42,030 nt of DNA. Source: Hellea sp964472905. Its GTDB lineage: Bacteria > Pseudomonadota > Alphaproteobacteria > Caulobacterales > Maricaulaceae. This document shows positions 9,846 to 16,282 of the stretch, piece by piece. The notes beneath the pieces were generated by a model. The model was given only the letters and a program-made list of their open reading frames with translations, was not told where the DNA came from and made no database searches. The position numbers and the translations under genes were made by a program. How positions within the stretch are numbered: the stretch's first letter is position 1; every line of letters begins with the position of its first letter. Location of the stretch: positions 1 through 42,030 of the forward strand of contig CAYYMI010000020.1 of NCBI GenBank assembly GCA_964472905.1. Reading direction: 5' to 3'.

Positions 9846-10181
9846 ATGCCAACCGTCAAAGTATCTGATTCCAGCTTCAAAGCCGATGTCATCGAATCCG
9901 AAACCCCTGTTCTCGTCGATTTTTGGGCAGAATGGTGCGGGCCCTGTAAACAAATTGGCCCGGCGCTTGAAGAAATTTCAGACGAGATGGGCGACAAGAT
10001 CAAAATTGCCAAAGTTAATATTGATGACGACCCAGAAACGCCCAGTAAATTTCATGTGCGCGGCATTCCAACCCTGATGATTTTTAAAGGCGGTCAAGTC
10101 GTGGCCACAAAAGTCGGCGCCATGACCAAAACAAAACTCTCAGAATGGGTGAGCGAGCATACCGATGGCGCGTCTGCTTAA
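9846..10181 (+). CDS. trxA: Thioredoxin 1
   Basis: This is a 111-residue thioredoxin with active site Trp30-Cys31-Gly32-Pro33-Cys34 and the cis-proline loop RGIPT near residue 75. It is the general cytoplasmic disulfide reductant, recycled by thioredoxin reductase, and donates electrons to PAPS reductase and methionine sulfoxide reductases among others. GGGAG sits just upstream of the ATG. It is the last gene of the tsaE-to-trxA run and is followed by an intrinsic terminator. It lies 34 bases after addA, so it may be cotranscribed but could have its own promoter. Confidence 0.97.
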   Translation: MPTVKVSDSSFKADVIESETPVLVDFWAEWCGPCKQIGPALEEISDEMGDKIKIAKVNIDDDPETPSKFHVRGIPTLMIFKGGQVVATKVGAMTKTKLSEWVSEHTDGASA

Positions 10182-10203
10182 AATTTAAGTAAAACCTGAT
10201 TAT

Positions 10204-10228
10204 AAGGGCGGCTTTGGCCGCCTTTTTA
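10204..10228 (+). terminator. Intrinsic terminator after trxA
   Basis: The stem GGCGGC (10207-10212) pairs with GCCGCC (10217-10222) across loop TTTG, extended by G-U and A-U pairs, and is followed by TTTTTATT. The T tract lies on the plus-strand side, so it ends trxA transcription. The convergent folC gene on the other strand would see only a weak T run. Confidence 0.85.
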
Positions 10229-10235
10229 TTTGAGC

Positions 10236-11561
10236 TCATGAATTTAATTTAAGGACTTCACCGGCCAGATAAAGTGAGCCGCAAATCAAGATACGCGGCG
10301 CGGGGTGTTTGGCGTTATCGGGGGAGAGGGTTTTGCCTGTCGTGATAGCGCGCTGCACGGCGTCGGTAATATCATCGGCCACCTGTCCAATCAGGCCGCG
10401 TTTCCCTGCGACCTCTAAAAGCGTCTCTGGCGCCAAGGCCGTGTGGCCCGGAATAGACACACCGATTACGGCGCTGGCCAGACCTTCATAGGCGTCTAAA
10501 AATCCGCCTATATCTTTATTGGCGAGTATCCCTGTGATCAAAATAAGGGGGCGCGAATTTTGCGCTTCGAGGTCGGCCATAACATTGGCCACGGCGCGCG
10601 CGGCATGGGGGTTATGTCCACCGTCCAGCCATAATTCGCCTCCGACTTCAGCGACCCTATCCGCGAGCGCGCCCGAGCTGAGATTTTGCATACGGGCGGG
10701 CCAAGAAACCGAGCCCAGCCCTTTTTCAATCGCCGCTTCTGGAATTTGCATGGTGCGGGCAATGGCAATAGCGGTGCCAGCATTCATAATTTGGTGCTCT
10801 CCGATGAGGGCGGGCAAAGGCAAATCCATAAGTTGATTATCATCTTCGAAAACCAAGCGCCCATGTTGGCGGTAGGCGCGAAAATTCTCGTTCCAGAATT
10901 TAGCCTCGCTACGTGTTTTATTAGCTTCGGCCTCGAGCACGGCGCGCACAATATCCATTTGCGGGCCGATGATCACAGGGGCATGGGCTTTCATGATGCC
11001 CGCTTTAGTGCGCGCGACCTCGGCGATGTCGCGGCCCAAAAATTCGGCGTGATCATAATCAATCGGCGTGATGGCACAGCAGGCCGGCGTAATTACATTG
11101 GTCGCATCATAGCGCCCGCCCAGCCCGACTTCGATGAGCGCGATATCGGCAGGGCTTTCAGAAAAGGCCAAAAACATCGCCGCCGTTGTCGCTTCGAAAA
11201 AGGACAGCGGCTTGCCGCCATTGGCTTTGCGCACACGCGCCAAAACATCAACCAAAGCCTCATCGGTAATTTCTGCAGAGCCGACCACAATGCGCTCGCG
11301 AAAATGGACCAAATGCGGCGAGGTATAGACATGGGCCTTAAGCCCCGCGGCTTCCGCAAAAGCACGCAGGTAAGCCACGGTCGAGCCTTTCCCATTTGTC
11401 CCCGCGACATGAACGGTGAGCGGCAGGCGCAATTGCGGATTGCCTAGCTTTTTGAGCACGCGCAAAATCCGGTTCAGGCCCAGATCAATTTTCTTGGGGT
11501 GGAGCGCGGTGAGCGTGGCAAGGGCCTCTTCGACGCTCTCGCCCGAGATAGGGTTAGGCAT
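10236..11561 (-). CDS. folC: Bifunctional folylpolyglutamate/dihydrofolate synthase
   Basis: FolC adds glutamate to dihydropteroate and to reduced folates. This 441-residue Mur-ligase-fold protein has the ATP loop VAGTNGKGSTVAY near residue 55, the folate-proximal segment SPHLVHFRERI, the central SFFEATTAAMF, and DGGHNPHAA for the C-terminal domain. Length is normal. The start is taken as the ATG at 11561, which overlaps the accD stop (ATGCCTAA); a TTG two codons upstream (11567) is possible. The accD-folC pair is a common alphaproteobacterial arrangement and is likely transcribed as one unit. It converges with trxA. Confidence 0.95.
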   Translation of the reverse strand: MPNPISGESVEEALATLTALHPKKIDLGLNRILRVLKKLGNPQLRLPLTVHVAGTNGKGSTVAYLRAFAEAAGLKAHVYTSPHLVHFRERIVVGSAEITDEALVDVLARVRKANGGKPLSFFEATTAAMFLAFSESPADIALIEVGLGGRYDATNVITPACCAITPIDYDHAEFLGRDIAEVARTKAGIMKAHAPVIIGPQMDIVRAVLEAEANKTRSEAKFWNENFRAYRQHGRLVFEDDNQLMDLPLPALIGEHQIMNAGTAIAIARTMQIPEAAIEKGLGSVSWPARMQNLSSGALADRVAEVGGELWLDGGHNPHAARAVANVMADLEAQNSRPLILITGILANKDIGGFLDAYEGLASAVIGVSIPGHTALAPETLLEVAGKRGLIGQVADDITDAVQRAITTGKTLSPDNAKHPAPRILICGSLYLAGEVLKLNS

Positions 11562-12426
11562 CTTCAAGCATATGGTCGATTGGTGTTTTCATCAGAACCG
11601 ATAAAAGCTTGCCCAGCGTTTTGCGCATATCGCGGCGCGGGACAACGCGGTCGATCATCCCTTTTTCCTCTAAAAATTCAGCGCGCTGAAATCCTTCGGG
11701 CAGTTTTTCGCGAATGGTTTCTTCGATCACGCGCGGCCCAGCAAAACAGATGAGCGCGCCCGGTTCCGCCAAATGGATATCACCCAGCATGGCATAGCTG
11801 GCCGTTACCCCGCCCGTGGTTGGATCACAGAGCACAACAATATAAGGCAGTCCCGCCTCGCGCAGTTCCTGCACCGCAATAGTTGTGCGCGGCATTTGCA
11901 TAAGCGAGAGCGCCCCTTCTTGCATACGCGCGCCGCCCGCCGCGGTGAACACGATAAGGGGCAGCTCATGCGCCACCGCATATTCCGCCGCTTGGATAAA
12001 GCCTTCACCCGCCGCCATACCAAGAGAGCCGCCCATAAAGGCAAAGTTCTGCACCAAAACAACCGTCTCTATGCCGTGAATTTTGCCCACGCTAATACTC
12101 ATGGCGTCTTGGTCGCCCGTTTTGGCGCGCGCTTTTTTAAGGCGGTCCGTATATTTCTGATCGTCTTTAAATTTCAGCGGGTCTTTGGCCACCTCGGGAA
12201 TGGCGACCTCGGTATAGGCCGCATCATCAAAAGTATAATCCATGCGCATTTCCGGCCCAATGCGCAGATGATGCCCGGCGGGCGTAACATGGAGCAATCC
12301 GGCGAGGTCCGCCGAAAACACCATCTCGCCCGATTTCGGACATTTCATCCAGAGATTATCCGGACTGTCCTTTTTGGAGAATATATCTTTGACGCCCGGC
12401 GGCGTTAATTTGGAGAGCCAATTCAT
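11554..12426 (-). CDS. accD: Acetyl-CoA carboxylase carboxyltransferase subunit beta
   Basis: AccD with AccA transfers carboxyl from biotin to acetyl-CoA for fatty acid synthesis. This 290-residue crotonase-fold protein has GGSLGMAAGE, the oxyanion-hole region TAAGGARMQEG, and DPTTGGVTASYAMLGDI. The N-terminal zinc ribbon of the Escherichia coli type is degenerate: only the first Cys of the CxxC pairs remains (KCPKSGEM), and the second pair is replaced by VTPAGHH. This matches what is known of alphaproteobacterial AccD. MNWLSKLTPPGV is the conserved family start, so ATG 12426 is preferred to the upstream in-frame codon at 12462. Confidence 0.95.
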   Translation of the reverse strand: MNWLSKLTPPGVKDIFSKKDSPDNLWMKCPKSGEMVFSADLAGLLHVTPAGHHLRIGPEMRMDYTFDDAAYTEVAIPEVAKDPLKFKDDQKYTDRLKKARAKTGDQDAMSISVGKIHGIETVVLVQNFAFMGGSLGMAAGEGFIQAAEYAVAHELPLIVFTAAGGARMQEGALSLMQMPRTTIAVQELREAGLPYIVVLCDPTTGGVTASYAMLGDIHLAEPGALICFAGPRVIEETIREKLPEGFQRAEFLEEKGMIDRVVPRRDMRKTLGKLLSVLMKTPIDHMLEDA

Positions 12427-12598
12427 AGCCAGGGTTTTGCCCCATGTGACGGGGCGGAGCAATGGCTATCTGCAAAGATATAAACAGCTAAGATATTATG
12501 AGCTGAGAGACGGGCAGGGGGATAGGGTCGGCCAAAACGGATTTTGGTCGCTGCAAGGGGTTAAAATGGAGTGTTTAAATTATCTGTGAGGACTCAAA

Positions 12599-13225
12599 CT
12601 AACTCGGCCAGAGATGCGCGTCGCAGACTCCAAGATTCTGACCAAAGCTAAGCGCGCTATTTCGCGGGGCAGAGGTTCCCCTTGGCCCTGTCTGAAGAGT
12701 GGCGAATTCACCCTTGCGCTGGCACAGCCGCTTACGCCCGCTCAGGCGGTAAATCACAATACGGTTTGACGCCGAGAGCTTGCAGGCCCGTTCCATAAAT
12801 TGCCCAATATTCAAACGCCGTGCGTTCAAATGATGCAAAGCGGCATAGAGACGTGAGGGCGGCAGGCCCCGCGCCAATATCCGCCGTGTTTGCCGATTGT
12901 CCATAATACGCGGGGCATAGGCCGCGCGGGCCGACTCTGGCAAAAGCGAGGGCGGGCGTTGATAACCTTGGGGGCCGGCGCCCTCATCACGGGCAAAGAC
13001 ACTCATCAATGAGCGGTCCGCCAAAGCAGAAAACCAAAGCTGGAGCCATGCGAGAAATCCCCATAGGCCAAAACCAGAGTCACTAAGATAAGAGACGCCA
13101 AAATTAGAGACAGCTTCCCCGTGCGCGGCCACCGCAGAGCCAGCCCCAGAGGGCCGTTCAAGAGGCCCGCCAAGTATAGGAAAGGTTTGGACTTTCATGC
13201 GATATGTCTTCGTTTCAAAATTCAT
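12599..13225 (-). CDS. Hypothetical protein, unrecognised, possibly spurious
   Basis: This is a 208-codon open frame rich in Arg, Ala, Leu and Ser, with one Trp-rich hydrophobic stretch (GLWGFLAWLQLWFSALA) near residue 55. I recognise no family. GC is visibly higher than in the retron region upstream of it. No Shine-Dalgarno precedes ATG 13225; a second ATG at 13198 (MKVQTFPILGG) is equally plausible. The 170 bases between it and accD hold nothing I can identify. It sits where many alphaproteobacteria carry trpA before accD, but shows no TrpA motif. It could be a real orphan gene, a decayed gene or a chance frame in GC-richer DNA. Confidence 0.35.
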   Translation of the reverse strand: MNFETKTYRMKVQTFPILGGPLERPSGAGSAVAAHGEAVSNFGVSYLSDSGFGLWGFLAWLQLWFSALADRSLMSVFARDEGAGPQGYQRPPSLLPESARAAYAPRIMDNRQTRRILARGLPPSRLYAALHHLNARRLNIGQFMERACKLSASNRIVIYRLSGRKRLCQRKGEFATLQTGPRGTSAPRNSALSFGQNLGVCDAHLWPS

Positions 13226-13362
13226 AAGTCAACATACCCCCGTCCAAGTTAGTGAGGATTAAGTTTTTGAATTTTTTTATAATTGAGGATTAAGCTTGGA
13301 TGTATGGGGGACTGAAAGACAGGTTAGAACGTGCCTGTATTAGTAATGAAGTAGTTTAAATA

Positions 13363-13393
13363 AATAAAATATCGCAATAAGCGATATTTTATT
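13363..13393. promoter_or_regulatory. Perfect 13-bp dyad, candidate operator or retron leader hairpin
   Basis: AATAAAATATCGC (13363-13375) is followed by AATAA and its exact reverse complement at 13381-13393. The core half-sites ATATCGC/GCGATAT and the 5-base spacer look like a binding site for a dimeric HTH regulator, and an XRE-type HTH gene lies about 400 bases downstream in the same unit. As RNA it would be a stable AU-rich hairpin. There is no T tract after either arm, which argues against a terminator. Confidence 0.5.
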
Positions 13394-13432
13394 GCATCGA
13401 AGCTAATTTTCTAATACATATCGAATCATGAT

Positions 13433-13636
13433 GTTGAACCGTCGAAGTATACTGGACTTGAATGGGGGCCGTGCGCCCTGTGGAACCGTCGTGGTTCCGA
13501 TTAGCACCTGCGTCTGGCAGCAGGGAGTGGCCGTGCGCCGCACCCCTCTGGGCCGGGGTGCGGCAAAGTCGAGGTCAAACGTCGCTCATAACTTTCCTTG
13601 GAATTCTGGGGGCCAATTCTGGCCTTTTCAAGGAGA
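13433..13636 (+). ncRNA. Candidate retron msr-msd RNA / structured leader
   Basis: The interval between the dyad at 13363 and the small ORF at 13642 is a chain of inverted repeats, as expected for a retron template RNA placed before its RT. Seen: GGGC/GCCC at 13466-13478; GGAACC-GTCGT-GGTTCC at 13482-13498; CCTGC/GCAGG at 13507-13524; a perfect 10-bp stem GCCGCACCCC/GGGGTGCGGC at 13537-13564; and the Shine-Dalgarno-masking hairpin at 13593-13636. An imperfect outer pairing between 13433-13445 and 13569-13580 (11 pairs with single bulges) is a tentative a1/a2 stem. An 11-base direct repeat GGCCGTGCGCC occurs at 13467 and 13529. Boundaries, branching G and msd extent cannot be fixed by reading alone. 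Confidence 0.55.
13593..13636 (+). promoter_or_regulatory. Hairpin masking the Shine-Dalgarno of the 43-aa ORF
   Basis: TTTCCTTG (13593-13600) pairs with CAAGGAGA (13629-13636), eight pairs including one G-U. The right arm contains the AAGGAG ribosome-binding site of the small ORF starting at 13642. Inside the loop, GAATT (601-605 of this kilobase) can pair with AATTC (615-619), closing it further. In this fold the ribosome-binding site is hidden, so translation of the peptide should be off unless the structure is opened. Confidence 0.65.
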
Positions 13637-13641
13637 CTATT

Positions 13642-13773
13642 ATGACGGACAAAAAATCACATCACGAGCGGCGGCGCCTTCGCTGGAAAATTCGGTTACT
13701 ACGTTGGAGTTTCAAATTCCTCGTTGCACTGGGTCAGATAGCGGCATTCTGTCTACACCTGTGGAGAGATTGA
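13642..13773 (+). CDS. 43-aa cationic single-pass membrane peptide, candidate retron toxin
   Basis: This short ORF is supported by a near-consensus AAGGAG 6 bases before its ATG, the best ribosome-binding site in the locus. The peptide has a strongly basic N-terminal half (Lys4, Lys5, Arg10-12, Arg14, Lys16, Arg18, Arg21) and a hydrophobic segment at about residues 24-41 ending in HLWRD. This architecture, a cationic amphipathic entry followed by one membrane span, resembles small membrane toxins of type I toxin-antitoxin pairs. It lies 34 bases before the HTH gene in the same transcription unit as the RT. No named family is recognised. Toxicity is inference. Confidence 0.6.
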   Translation: MTDKKSHHERRRLRWKIRLLRWSFKFLVALGQIAAFCLHLWRD

Positions 13774-13807
13774 GTGCGACCTCGAAAAGCCGTCAATTGG
13801 ATAACAT

Positions 13808-14134
13808 ATGAGCAATGTGAAACGCGCACGAATAAATGATGCTCTTAGGATTGTTCGCCTGTATTGGGGCTTCACTCAAAAAGAACTATCAAAAAAACTG
13901 AATATCTCGCAATCATTGATTTCAGAAATTGAATCTGGACGAAAAGTTGTCACGCTTGATGTACTAGAATGTTATAGTGACAAACTTGGAATTAGACTTT
14001 CCCAACTTATGTTTTTCGCTGAGGAGGTTGAGAACTTACCGCCGTCTCGTAGAGGCAAACATTTCATTGCAGATAGAGTACTTGATTTGTTGGAGAAATT
14101 CGCTCCTCAGGATCTGATAGATGCCAAGATTTAA
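13808..14134 (+). CDS. XRE-family HTH protein of the retron locus
   Basis: This 108-residue protein has a Cro/C1-type helix-turn-helix at about residues 10-65: RLYWGFTQKELSKKLNISQSLISEIESGRK, with the typical Q-x-x-L-A-like second helix and S-x-x-S-x-x-E recognition helix. The C-terminal 40 residues are charged and not assigned. It overlaps the RT start by 14 bases, so the two are likely translationally coupled. Small HTH proteins are a known accessory partner in one class of retrons; there they are part of the defence unit and not merely a neighbour. It could bind the dyad at 13363, the msDNA, or both. No good Shine-Dalgarno precedes its ATG. AT content is higher than in flanking core genes. 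Confidence 0.88.
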   Translation: MSNVKRARINDALRIVRLYWGFTQKELSKKLNISQSLISEIESGRKVVTLDVLECYSDKLGIRLSQLMFFAEEVENLPPSRRGKHFIADRVLDLLEKFAPQDLIDAKI

Positions 14135-15161
14135 AAGAAAACGTAAAGCGCCTTCCGAGATATATGATTTAAGTCGATCTCCTTTCTCACAAAAACCTAC
14201 ACAGAGAGACCTAGCCAACTTAGCTAGAGTTCCAAGAGCGGAGCTTAACAGGCAACGCTGGTACAAAGAAACATGTGTCGTGAGGCGTACGGTAGAAATT
14301 AACGGAAAACAACGGGATTTAATATATCCAAACGGACCGCTACGAACTACTCACGAAAGATACAAATATCAGCTAAACAAGATAAAACAGCCAGAATATT
14401 TGATGAGTCCTCGCAAGGGGAAATCACAGCGAGATAATGCTGCAGCTCACCTAAATCAAACCGCCTATCTAACTCTTGATATTCGACAGTTTTATCCTTC
14501 CACTACAAAGGACATGGTAAGGAATTGGTGCGTTGACACGCTTGGTATGTATGATGATGTCGCAAGGCTATTTGCCGATCTTAGCACAGTAGATGGTATA
14601 GTCTTCCTTGGCTCCCCATTAACACCTGTATTGATGACACTGGTTCACAGGCAACTATTCGATGAAATATATGAATATTGTCAAATGCATGGTCTGGCTA
14701 TGAGTCTTTGGGTTGATGATTTGACCATATCTGGCTCGATGATTACCGGAGAAGCCATCCGTTTCATCAGAGAAGCTATTGCAAAGAGAGGCCTACGCTC
14801 ACATAAGTTAAATATTCGAACGGGGAATAAAGTTATCTTTGTGACCGGAGTGGGTATCGTTGGCTCTCATCTTATTGCGCCGCGTAAAATGCATGAAAAA
14901 ATCCGTGATAAATGGACAGAATATCACGCAGCTGAAACGATTAATGAAGCGCGTGCTTGCGCAGACCGTTTACTGTCATTGATGGGAACAGTGAGACATA
15001 TTGTTGGAGCAAAAACAGATGCAGGCCAGAGGCTAGCAGACCGCATGAATTCTTTGTGTCAAAAACAACAGCGGGCACATAAGTTAAATTTGGCACTATT
15101 TCAAGCCATTCAGAACGATACTAAAGAATTAACGCAAGAAGTCGAGCTACCGTGGGTTTGA
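14121..15161 (+). CDS. Retron-type reverse transcriptase
   Basis: This 346-residue RT makes the branched RNA-DNA molecule (msDNA) of a retron. Retron hallmarks are visible: region X NAAAH at residues 106-110 and region Y VTG at 241-243. Catalytic Asp120 is in LDIRQFYPS; the second catalytic pair is Asp199-Asp200 in LWVDD, where most retron RTs have YxDD. The motif before the fingers-palm turn reads FLGSPLTP (162-169), lacking the usual Gln. There is no maturase or endonuclease domain, which argues against a group II intron RT. AGGA 9 bases before ATG 14121 and the 14-base overlap with the HTH gene suggest coupling. The codons are AT-rich, unlike accD or folC, consistent with horizontal acquisition. 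Confidence 0.93.
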   Translation: MPRFKRKRKAPSEIYDLSRSPFSQKPTQRDLANLARVPRAELNRQRWYKETCVVRRTVEINGKQRDLIYPNGPLRTTHERYKYQLNKIKQPEYLMSPRKGKSQRDNAAAHLNQTAYLTLDIRQFYPSTTKDMVRNWCVDTLGMYDDVARLFADLSTVDGIVFLGSPLTPVLMTLVHRQLFDEIYEYCQMHGLAMSLWVDDLTISGSMITGEAIRFIREAIAKRGLRSHKLNIRTGNKVIFVTGVGIVGSHLIAPRKMHEKIRDKWTEYHAAETINEARACADRLLSLMGTVRHIVGAKTDAGQRLADRMNSLCQKQQRAHKLNLALFQAIQNDTKELTQEVELPWV

Positions 15162-15204
15162 TAAATTCTTAGTGAACAAAATGCCCGCTTTTGCTAAACC
15201 ACTA

Positions 15205-15612
15205 TTATAGCCTCGCCGCATCCTCAAATGAGAGACTGCCAATAACGGTGTGGTCTTTATCTAATAGCTCGATGATAGACGGGTTGCCGTGACCGCGCAC
15301 GCTATAGAAGACAACCGCCCCGTCGGGGCCTCCGCCCTCTATATGCACATCGTCTTGCGTGCCTGTGAAATATTGGCCTGCTGTCCGGCGATCTCGAATA
15401 GAGCCATTATCGTTATAGATCATCAACTCGCCGCTCAGAATAAGCATATTGGTCTGCGAGACATGGCGGTGAAGGGCGACAGTCTCATTGGCCGGGAAGC
15501 GGAAAACGGCATCAACAATTTGGCGCTCTAAATCGACGTCAAACACACAGACATCCAATCCCGCAACGCCCGGAAAGGGCCGAAAATCAATATGGGATAA
15601 ATCGGTCTGCAT
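15205..15612 (-). CDS. Cupin-domain protein
   Basis: This 135-residue single-domain cupin has the first metal-binding motif around ETVALHRHVSQTNMLILSGEL (two His in HRH) and a weaker second motif around HIEGGGPDGAVVFYSVRGHG. Enzymatic and binding cupins share this shape, so no substrate can be assigned. It follows the antitoxin gene by 22 bases on the same strand and may be cotranscribed with the PIN/RHH pair, though this may be accidental. It converges with the retron RT. Confidence 0.75.
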   Translation of the reverse strand: MQTDLSHIDFRPFPGVAGLDVCVFDVDLERQIVDAVFRFPANETVALHRHVSQTNMLILSGELMIYNDNGSIRDRRTAGQYFTGTQDDVHIEGGGPDGAVVFYSVRGHGNPSIIELLDKDHTVIGSLSFEDAARL

Positions 15613-15634
15613 AATTACTTGGTGACGAGGCGCC

Positions 15635-15853
15635 TTATTTAAAATGCGCGTCTAATTTATCGAGTAATTTTAACCCTTCTTCGGGGCTGCCTTTGGCCGC
15701 TAATAATTTGAATCGTGTTTCAGCATCAAATTCAGCAATGGCTTTGGCCGAAAACTCCTCGAATAATTTGTTCAGGCTAAGACCCCGCCGTGAGGCTAAC
15801 GCTTTTAAGCGTTCATGTTGATCATCGGGTAGTCTGATTGTTAGCGTACTCAT
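15635..15853 (-). CDS. Ribbon-helix-helix antitoxin
   Basis: This 72-residue protein begins with an RHH DNA-binding fold: strand STLTIRLPDD, helix QHERLKALASRRG, then SLNKLFEEFSAKAIAEF. The C-terminal tail (PEEGLKLLDKLDAHFK) would be the toxin-binding segment. It overlaps the PIN gene by ATGA at 15850-15853, a coupled pair. In such modules the antitoxin occupies the PIN active site and, as a dimer, represses the shared promoter. The likely operator is the palindrome at 16283-16312. Here the antitoxin is the second gene. Confidence 0.85.
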   Translation of the reverse strand: MSTLTIRLPDDQHERLKALASRRGLSLNKLFEEFSAKAIAEFDAETRFKLLAAKGSPEEGLKLLDKLDAHFK

Positions 15854-16281
15854 GATAGTTTCCTTCGTTTAAGAAATTCTCCGGCGGTTTGAATGTTTAA
15901 ATCGGGAAACATTAAATCACCATGCTGCATATCTTTTTTATTAGCGGTTATAATTGTTTTAGTCCCGCTTGCGATGGCCAGCTCTATTAAATGATTGTCG
16001 CTTTCATCTCGGAGGTTAGGCCGCCACAAAAAATAAATGGGAACCCAATCACTCACTGATAGCAAAGCCATAAAAAGAGAGGTTCGTTCCTGTTTTGATA
16101 ACACGCTTTTCGTGAAGAGTTTATCGCGAGATAGCACGTCTTCATATTCACTGAATAGAGCATTTCCAAAAACGGGTTGGATGTCATTATTTAAAGCGTG
16201 GCGTATGATGTTTCGAGGGGCTCCATTTTTATTGAGTAAAGCGGATACAAAAATATTGGTATCTATAATGACCTTTTGCAT
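15850..16281 (-). CDS. PIN-domain toxin, TIGR00305/COG1569 type
   Basis: This 143-residue PIN ribonuclease begins with VIIDTNIFVSALL, where Asp7 is the first metal ligand. Further acidic residues are Glu44/Glu46 in SEYEDVL and Asp91/Asp94 in RDESDNHLIELAIA, and TIITANKKD completes the family pattern. PIN toxins cleave RNA when the antitoxin is lost. The first codon is fixed by the family N-terminus, yet there is no Shine-Dalgarno: the palindromic operator begins two bases upstream, so the mRNA may be leaderless or nearly so. With the retron next door it forms a small defence/stress cluster. Confidence 0.88.
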   Translation of the reverse strand: MQKVIIDTNIFVSALLNKNGAPRNIIRHALNNDIQPVFGNALFSEYEDVLSRDKLFTKSVLSKQERTSLFMALLSVSDWVPIYFLWRPNLRDESDNHLIELAIASGTKTIITANKKDMQHGDLMFPDLNIQTAGEFLKRRKLS

Positions 16282-16282
16282 A

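Noticed and set aside
10686..11447. 253-codon plus-strand frame antisense to folC
   Set aside because: folC is conserved throughout; the opposite frame has no recognisable domain and no ribosome-binding site.
11773..12408. 211-codon plus-strand frame antisense to accD
   Set aside because: Shadow of accD, with His/Arg-rich composition typical of antisense frames.
13253..13294. Direct repeat TGAGGATTAAG (13253 and 13284) as an attachment site
   Set aside because: Both copies are on the same side of the retron and no copy was found near its downstream end at 15161-15204.
13363..13393. 13-bp dyad as an intrinsic terminator
   Set aside because: AT-rich stem with no T tract after either arm; better explained as operator or leader structure.
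13428..13811. Longer frames of 127 and 103 codons across the retron leader
   Set aside because: They run through the hairpin-rich leader with no ribosome-binding site. Only the last 43 codons of the 103-codon frame follow AAGGAG and have a coherent peptide, so just that part is called.
14121..15161. RT as part of a group II intron or a diversity-generating element
   Set aside because: No maturase or endonuclease domain, no intron domain V-like hairpin downstream and no template/variable repeat pair; NAAAH and VTG fit retrons.
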